Origin: a virus
Reading direction: 5' to 3' (one strand)
Virus record (IMG/VR): IMGVR_UViG_3300017727_000109
Coordinates: 1 to 28,564 of that record
Length of the DNA stretch: 28,564 nt
Shown: one piece after another, positions 23,095-28,564 of the stretch
How the letters are laid out: each line of letters opens with the position of its first letter
Position numbering within the stretch: position 1 is the first letter of the stretch
Program-made: the position numbers and the translations under genes
The notes under the pieces: generated by a model
Told to the model about the DNA's origin: nothing
Seen by the model: the letters and a program-made list of their open reading frames with translations, nothing else
The model's database searches: none

Positions 23095-25500
23095 TTATGA
23101 TAATATACCTTCCGGTATAGAATCACCTGCTTGGCCACCTGTAGAAAAATCTATAGGTGGTAAATTCAAATTTCTTTGATTTATCATTTCACTTTGTTGA
23201 GTACCCTCAATTTTAGTTCTTTTATCTTTTCGATCTTCAATAAGCTCTTCTTTAGACATCAACCTATCTATCTCCATTTGTTTTAATTGTCTATCAAATT
23301 CAAATTGAGCTTGCATTAACTCTCTTTTAATTTGACCTTCTTGTCTAGCTTTATTTATATCAAACTCTGATTTACCTTTTTCTATTTGAAGAGTTGTTTC
23401 AGCTAATGCTTGTTGTTTTTGCATTTCAGCTAAAGCAGATCTTTCACTCGCTTCAGCATTTGCTTGAGCTTGAGCTTGTATATTAGCTTGAGCAGCTGCC
23501 TGATCTTGTTGAGCTTTCTTACGTCTTTTTATTTTAAGAACTTGATTAGCTAATTTCAAGTTATGTACTTGCCTTATCTCTATAGCGTCTTCTAGGTTTA
23601 TAGATTGAGATTGAAGAGCAACTTGTATATTTTGCTCTAGCACTTGTTTTTCTTCTTCATCTGGCACCATTTCCAAATATATTCCAAACTCAAATAAGTT
23701 TAATTTATACATGTCTTCTAAAGTACCTACATTGTAAGAGCTTATACTAGATCTTAAAGCTTCTCTAGTTAGTGGGTATTCTAAAGCATCAGATATTCTA
23801 AGAGCTATATTTTCACAAGTTTTAGCACTCAAGTATAATGAAGCTTGAACAATGTGCTTAGTAGCAGTGTTAGAATTAGCAGCTGCTAGCTTTTGTAAAC
23901 CTACTAGTGAATTTTTATCTGGAACACTTCCATCTCTAGCTTCGTTTAACCCGGTTACATCTCTTATCATTTGTAAATAATACTGATAAGTCTGTATAAG
24001 ACTTTGCATCTTAGCACCGCCAGAGCTAGTTTGCAGCTCTTGTATTGGCACTTTACCAGAGTTCATACCTCCGTCTTGATTTAAAGATCTACCTAGTATA
24101 CTACCAGTTTGGAAATACATATTTAAAGCTTCAGCTGGATTGTAGTTAGTTCCATTACCAAGGTCAACCTCGGCTAAACCATCAACATCTAAGTATACCC
24201 CATCAGGAACTGTTCTTGCTAGAACTTGTTGTAGTTTCAGGTGAGTAAGCTGTATCATGTCAGCAAAACCTGTCATTCTACCTACTAAACTTTCTATACG
24301 GCCTTTATACATTTTAGGAGCGCATATGTTATAGCTCATATTTACTTTAACAAGATTAGAGTCAGGTCTAGTCATATTTCTAGACAACTCCCATCTTAAC
24401 ATCATCTCATGGCCTAGTATTTTAGCACCTGAATATAATACTTCAATAGACCTAGAGACTCTATCAAAATTAGAGTTTTCTGGTGGATTAAAAGTATCAT
24501 CTTTTTGTAAAGCTTTTTCTAAACCAGTTGCTGTTTCTTTTATTTTAAATACTTGATCATGGTATGTTTTATATTCAAAATATAATACAGCTATATTGTT
24601 GCCATCATTTCTACCATTAAATTGATAATTATAACTTTTACTACCTGGATATTTCTGTATTGTTTCAAGCTCTTCTTCGGTTAAGCCTGGAAACTCTTTT
24701 TTAATCTCTGCTAAGCTTATATATTTAACTTCTCCAACATACCATATGTCTTGAAAATTTGGGTCTTGAGTATAAGAATAAACTAGATTAGCTGGATCTA
24801 CATATTCTATAGTAACTCCTTCAGATAAGTTAAAATTAGTTTTTACAGCACCTATACCTAATATAACCAAGTCTTCAGCTATACGTCTTCTAGTTAGATC
24901 ATATTTATTAAACTCAAGAGTGTTGTTTATAGCTTCTTCTTCTGCTATTTCAATAGACTGTTTGTAAGATAATTGCATATGAACATCAAGTTCTTCTTTA
25001 TTTTGAGGAAGATTTTCAGGATTAGAGGTGGAATACATATCCATACCTGTAACACCTTTTATCTGCTCTATAAGATCTTGAGCTTGCATATCTCTCATTA
25101 TAGTTTCAGCATAGTTAGTTCTTTCTTTTAAAGAACCTGGATCTTGAGCAAAAGCTTTAACTTCATAAAGCTTGCTATCCATGCCGTTAACAACTATATC
25201 TACAAACTTAGGTATAACTGGCACAGGCTTCCAGTCTAGATTTAAATACGATAAATCACCATTTATAGCTAATTCATCTTTATATTTTTGTACACTTTGT
25301 TCTCCTCTAGCGTATAGTCTTAAATTTCTAAAATTATTATAATTAGTATTATATCTACCTTGCACACCAGTTCGAGTCCCGGAAAACCAATCGCCTTCAA
25401 TTGCTCTACCAACTTGCCTGCCATACTCAATGGAGCTTTTAACTTCTACAGGTACTACCTGATCAGGAAAAGAACTACCGTTATAAGTTTTTATTTGCAT
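23095..25500 (-). CDS. Portal protein, 801 residues, with C-terminal coiled coil
   Basis: The portal forms the twelve-subunit ring at one head vertex through which DNA is packaged and released. The N-terminal region FRNLRLYARGEQSVQKYKDE followed by LAINGDLSYLNLDWKPVPVI (about 57-97) is a segment I recognise from crAss-like portal proteins, as are IPKFVDIVVNGMDSKLYEVK and MTGFADMIQLTHLKLQQVLA. The helix RDVTGLNEARDGSVPDKNSL fits the portal stem region. Residues about 656-772 form a long Q/A/E-rich coiled coil, a candidate helical barrel reaching into the head. The last 28 residues are flexible. The gene abuts the terminase exactly (TAAATG), a sign of coupled translation. Two hairpins lie in its last 65 bases. 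Confidence 0.88.
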   Translation of the reverse strand: MQIKTYNGSSFPDQVVPVEVKSSIEYGRQVGRAIEGDWFSGTRTGVQGRYNTNYNNFRNLRLYARGEQSVQKYKDELAINGDLSYLNLDWKPVPVIPKFVDIVVNGMDSKLYEVKAFAQDPGSLKERTNYAETIMRDMQAQDLIEQIKGVTGMDMYSTSNPENLPQNKEELDVHMQLSYKQSIEIAEEEAINNTLEFNKYDLTRRRIAEDLVILGIGAVKTNFNLSEGVTIEYVDPANLVYSYTQDPNFQDIWYVGEVKYISLAEIKKEFPGLTEEELETIQKYPGSKSYNYQFNGRNDGNNIAVLYFEYKTYHDQVFKIKETATGLEKALQKDDTFNPPENSNFDRVSRSIEVLYSGAKILGHEMMLRWELSRNMTRPDSNLVKVNMSYNICAPKMYKGRIESLVGRMTGFADMIQLTHLKLQQVLARTVPDGVYLDVDGLAEVDLGNGTNYNPAEALNMYFQTGSILGRSLNQDGGMNSGKVPIQELQTSSGGAKMQSLIQTYQYYLQMIRDVTGLNEARDGSVPDKNSLVGLQKLAAANSNTATKHIVQASLYLSAKTCENIALRISDALEYPLTREALRSSISSYNVGTLEDMYKLNLFEFGIYLEMVPDEEEKQVLEQNIQVALQSQSINLEDAIEIRQVHNLKLANQVLKIKRRKKAQQDQAAAQANIQAQAQANAEASERSALAEMQKQQALAETTLQIEKGKSEFDINKARQEGQIKRELMQAQFEFDRQLKQMEIDRLMSKEELIEDRKDKRTKIEGTQQSEMINQRNLNLPPIDFSTGGQAGDSIPEGILS

Positions 25501-27726
25501 TTATTTATCAATTTTAGAAATAATATCATCGTTATTATACTTTTTTATACCTAGGTTAATTTTATTTTTAATTACACTAGGATTAGGCCTATATTTGTTT
25601 TTATTACAAGCCATTATAGCTAAACCAGAACTAATAGAAGCATCATGCTTTGTTCTATTGTTTATGTCAAATCTAGCCCAATCTTCTAAAGTCTTTTGAA
25701 AATACATGTCTCCAGTTTTTTCTTCTGAATAACCAATGTTTTCTTCAATATAAGACTCGATAGCAGCAGCGTGTGCTTGCTTAATATCTTCACTTGAATT
25801 AGGTATTCCACCTATTTCTTTTTCAGCAGTAGAAAGTTTATTCCAAATTTTATCAGGCCTGTTCATAGAAAAACCCCTATATCCTCTTCTTTTGAAATAA
25901 TAAAGTAACCTTGGTTTATTATTCTCTGCTAGTATTGGCATGCCATAAAATATACACGCCATTAACACGTCTTCAAAAAATATCTCAGCTGTTTGTGGCC
26001 TTGATATATATTCTAAAAAGAAATGGTTAGGCGGTGCATCTTCCATGCTAAACTTCGTTAATCCGTGTAATGATCCGTTAGATCCTTTACCATCAACAGT
26101 ACCACTAATATCGTAAGAGTCACAGCCGAAAGCTCCAATATGCTCATTAGCTGGATATTTAAAACCATTTTTTAATATAACTCTATTTTGTATTTCAACC
26201 GGTGGTACCCAGGTAATTAAAAACCTACCATCCTTGTTTGGCATAAAATAAACTCTTGTATCTTTAATACCGTTTTGCCAAATAAAGCTTCCTTTAGTTA
26301 CAACTTTATTGTTTAACATTTCTTCATTATAATCTATTTGTTGATAGATCTTTGTTAAGTTAAACAAACTGTTTTTAGCTTCATCTCTAAAAGCATGTTG
26401 CTCTGTTCTTGGAAACTGCCTATAGTATTCGTTTAAACTGTCAGAATCGTCTCTTAGTCCATCTACTTCGTTTTCCCAGTGTTCAATAACTCCTGTTGTA
26501 ATTTCATAACCATCAACTCCTTTGACTGGAGCTTTACCTCCAATGAAGACAGATAATCCATAAGTATCGATGAATCCCTCGTAGTTCCATTCCATAGGAA
26601 TGAACAAGCTATAGAGCCCAGAAGATGTTTGTCCGTTTCTATTTCTTTTTGTAACGTCTGAATTGTAGTAAAGTTTTTTAAAATTGTTTCCACCTTTATC
26701 TAAAGCGTTTGAAGTTGAGCCCATCATACATTTACCTACAATTTTACGACCTAAACGTAGTGTAGTTTTTGTAACCCTCCAGTTGTTTAATATATTATCA
26801 GGTCTTTCCCATTTTCCACTTTCATCATGAGCTAATAGTTTTAGCTTTTCACCATCATAAGAATTGTCACCTGTATTTTTCCAGTCAATAGTTGTATCAA
26901 GTCCGTCTAGTTCTCTAAGCTGTTCATTAGATTCAAGCTTTCTTCTAGTAAGTTTCGATGCTGGAACTCTATAAGCCAATTCAGTCTTCGGCCTATCCAT
27001 ACCATCTTGAATGGGTTTAAAGAAGAATGGGTAGTTAACTGATATGGGTACAACTTTATCTGTGAACATTTTTTTGGCATCTGCACCAGACTTAGATAAT
27101 ATGCCGAATCTAGCATCGGAAGATATTGTAGCTTGGTTAACAAGTTCTGCTGACGACATAAAAGAGAATCCAGATCGTCTGTTCTTGAGGTAACACATTC
27201 CGTAACACCTTGTATCTGCTTTACATGCTTCCCAAAATATAAAGAAGAGTCTATTTGCTTCTCTATAATCCGGTGCTCCAACGTCAATCTTTGACCATTG
27301 CAAATACATATAATGAGTACCAGTAATGTAAGTAGCCAAACCCTTATTATAGAACCAGAATCCTTTATCTCTTTTTTCAAATTCTTTATCAATATAGTCA
27401 TACCACTTTTCTTTAAATTCACTTGGATATTCTTCCCAGTCAAACCTTGTTTTAATTTTACTTAGCTCTTTTGGGTATTCTTGCTTTTGCCAGTATTGCT
27501 CCGCTTTCTTTTCGCTTCGTTTAAACGGTTCACCTGTTGCTGGTAAAGCAATCCTGAGATTCTGTATTTCAATGACTTGTCCAATCTTACCTGTTTTACT
27601 TATTACTATAAAATCATAATCAGAGTTGTAACCATACTCCCATTTTTTATATCTATTGTTTTTAGCTAATATCTTAGGATTAACAATGTCTTTAATTTCT
27701 TTCCAAAGCGTTTGGTTATAACTCAC
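25501..27726 (-). CDS. terL: Terminase large subunit (packaging ATPase and nuclease), 741 residues
   Basis: The motor that pumps DNA into the head and cuts it. The ATPase half shows a deviant Walker A loop KNRRSGFS (181-188), Walker B LLAHDES with D301-E302, and a coupling motif GSTSN some 40 residues later. The RNase H-like nuclease half shows FGCDSYD (D536, D539), a middle acid in AENNK, and D695 in KHDASISSGLA, giving a three-acid site. The stretch TGTHYMYLQWSKIDVG before the ATPase is one I recall from crAss-like large terminases. The start is GTG at 27726; it overlaps the preceding stop as GTGA, and no in-frame ATG lies close by, so the GTG is preferred. Length is normal for this group. 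Confidence 0.93.
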   Translation of the reverse strand: MSYNQTLWKEIKDIVNPKILAKNNRYKKWEYGYNSDYDFIVISKTGKIGQVIEIQNLRIALPATGEPFKRSEKKAEQYWQKQEYPKELSKIKTRFDWEEYPSEFKEKWYDYIDKEFEKRDKGFWFYNKGLATYITGTHYMYLQWSKIDVGAPDYREANRLFFIFWEACKADTRCYGMCYLKNRRSGFSFMSSAELVNQATISSDARFGILSKSGADAKKMFTDKVVPISVNYPFFFKPIQDGMDRPKTELAYRVPASKLTRRKLESNEQLRELDGLDTTIDWKNTGDNSYDGEKLKLLAHDESGKWERPDNILNNWRVTKTTLRLGRKIVGKCMMGSTSNALDKGGNNFKKLYYNSDVTKRNRNGQTSSGLYSLFIPMEWNYEGFIDTYGLSVFIGGKAPVKGVDGYEITTGVIEHWENEVDGLRDDSDSLNEYYRQFPRTEQHAFRDEAKNSLFNLTKIYQQIDYNEEMLNNKVVTKGSFIWQNGIKDTRVYFMPNKDGRFLITWVPPVEIQNRVILKNGFKYPANEHIGAFGCDSYDISGTVDGKGSNGSLHGLTKFSMEDAPPNHFFLEYISRPQTAEIFFEDVLMACIFYGMPILAENNKPRLLYYFKRRGYRGFSMNRPDKIWNKLSTAEKEIGGIPNSSEDIKQAHAAAIESYIEENIGYSEEKTGDMYFQKTLEDWARFDINNRTKHDASISSGLAIMACNKNKYRPNPSVIKNKINLGIKKYNNDDIISKIDK

Positions 27727-27998
27727 TTGCTTCTTCCTTCTGCAAAACCTTTAAAAGTTTTTTGTTCTTTAACTTCTTTAGGCTTTTCGTTTAACATATC
27801 TTCTTCTTGTTGAATACGAGTAAGTATTTCAAAAGCGTCAAATATAGCTAGCTTTTTAGTAGCGGCAGCATTCTTTAATCTGTCAGCGCTTACATCGTCG
27901 TCTGAGTCAACAATCTTTTCTTTCGCTACCTTGATAAGTTCCTCAACTGCTTTTTGCCCAGCTTGGATTATTTTCTTTTTCGTTTCCTTGGTGTTCAT
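27723..27998 (-). CDS. Possible terminase small subunit, 91 residues
   Basis: A short, strongly helical, charged protein whose stop overlaps the large terminase start by four bases. Residues 36-66 read VSADRLKNAAATKKLAIFDA followed by FEILTRIQQEE, a pattern I recall from small proteins preceding terminases in marine phages. The position just before the large subunit is the standard place of the small subunit, which recognises DNA and regulates the motor. No clear helix-turn-helix could be proven, and 91 residues is short for the family, so the call rests mainly on position. Its first 56 bases overlap the end of the GroES-like gene in another frame. The C-terminus is basic (TFKGFAEGRSK). Confidence 0.5.
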   Translation of the reverse strand: MNTKETKKKIIQAGQKAVEELIKVAKEKIVDSDDDVSADRLKNAAATKKLAIFDAFEILTRIQQEEDMLNEKPKEVKEQKTFKGFAEGRSK

Positions 27999-28536
27999 GC
28001 GTTAAAGCTATATCATTTGATTTCATACAATAAAGTCGTTCACCTTCTATAATAAACTCAAATTCAGAGTTAGGGGTAAACGTAATAAGTGTTCCAGGAG
28101 TGATTCCTATTGCTTCTAAAGCACTATTAGTATATTTCACTATACCAACGTTAGGTTGTTCTTTCCTGTTCTCTAATAAGTTTTGGTTTTTAAGTGGTTT
28201 TACAAAGCAATAATCTAAATGTGGTTTTAAATTATACATATATATTTGTTCTGGTATAACAAAATAAAGATCATCTTTAAAATAAGTTGAACTATTTCGT
28301 TCTTTACCTTTTTGATCATACCATCTTCTAAATACATTATGGTGAATATATAATTCATCTCCTATATTTATTTTAGTAGTATAAGCTGCAGGAGTAGACA
28401 CTACTACAGCTTTTTTACTAATAAATCTATGGTTTTCAATGCTAGTATTGATAATAAGGTTATTACCATCAACTTGTCGTATATTGTCATACCTATCTTC
28501 AAAAGGTTTAACAATAAAGTAATATAAGCTTTTCAC
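27943..28536 (-). CDS. GroES-like co-chaperonin with two tandem domains, 197 residues
   Basis: Two GroES-type halves can be read. First (about 5-100): FIVKPFEDRYDNI, a flexible loop at 22-40, KKAVVVSTPAAY and NIGDELYIHHNVFRR. Second (about 103-178): YCFVKPLKN, VGIVKYTNSAL, GITPGTLITFTPNSEFEFII, then GERLYCMKSNDIA. This follows the GroES order of first strand, mobile loop, GD turn, and a final GExxYxMxxxDI strand. T4 gp31 shows that phages can replace host GroES to fold capsid protein; a similar role here is inference, supported by the place next to the head genes. The second half has a shorter loop, so it may not contact the chaperonin. The start is taken as GTG 28536, since TAA lies just upstream in frame; no ATG start precedes it. 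Confidence 0.72.
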   Translation of the reverse strand: MKSLYYFIVKPFEDRYDNIRQVDGNNLIINTSIENHRFISKKAVVVSTPAAYTTKINIGDELYIHHNVFRRWYDQKGKERNSSTYFKDDLYFVIPEQIYMYNLKPHLDYCFVKPLKNQNLLENRKEQPNVGIVKYTNSALEAIGITPGTLITFTPNSEFEFIIEGERLYCMKSNDIALTHEHQGNEKENNPSWAKSS

Positions 28537-28564
28537 TAATACTTAAGATCATACTCTACAGAGA

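Noticed and set aside
25367-25416. tRNA-like bases: TTCGAGTCCC on the plus strand and GTTGGTAGAGCA on the minus strand.
   Set aside because: The T-arm-like and D-arm-like parts are on opposite strands and cannot form one tRNA. The bases are codons of a conserved part of the portal gene (QVGRAIEGDWFSGTRTG).
26463-27443. Minus-strand open frames of 76 and 178 codons within the terminase.
   Set aside because: They overlap the ATPase region of the large terminase in another frame, and the terminase frame carries all expected motifs.

Overview
The window is part of the genome of a tailed, podovirus-like phage. It is AT-rich and densely coded, with no intergenic gap over about 70 bases. All structural genes lie on the minus strand in this transcription order: GroES-like protein, small terminase-like protein, large terminase, portal, scaffold, major capsid protein, small head protein, a 265-residue protein, two connector or ring proteins, two tail stabilisation proteins, an acetyltransferase-like protein, two small internal virion candidates, and one giant 3,192-residue protein. 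The left end holds the tail of a convergent plus-strand module: the 3' end of a class II ribonucleotide reductase and two tiny genes. A bidirectional terminator separates the two modules.

The terminase, portal, connector and stabilisation proteins carry sequence features I associate with crAss-like phages and related marine podoviruses. This is family recognition from memory, not a database result. The start sites I examined on the minus strand have A/T-rich leaders and no clear Shine-Dalgarno sequence, which suggests a Bacteroidetes (flavobacterial) host. TAA, TAG and TGA all end genes where family length predicts, so the genetic code looks standard. No integrase, transposon, tRNA, CRISPR array or lysis gene was seen.

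The genes fit a head-to-tail assembly programme. The GroES-like protein may assist folding. The terminases package DNA through the portal, and scaffold and capsid build the head. Minus-strand hairpin terminators then follow the capsid pair and the 265-residue gene, before the tail block. The last four genes (135, 187, 432 and 3,192 residues) occupy the place of T7 genes 13, 14, 15 and 16 (internal, ejected proteins). The last is far larger than T7 gp16.

The most interesting object is the 9.6-kb giant gene. It combines long coiled coils, a hydrophobic glycine/alanine-rich segment, a zinc-peptidase HEAGH motif, a complete HAD-phosphatase motif set, a large C-terminal helical region and a duplicated small helical motif at the extreme C-terminus. 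Other points are a repeated beta-rich module scattered through the two stabilisation proteins, a fibre-like N-terminal module on a connector protein, a tandem GroES-like protein, and a four-cysteine micropeptide next to the reductase gene.
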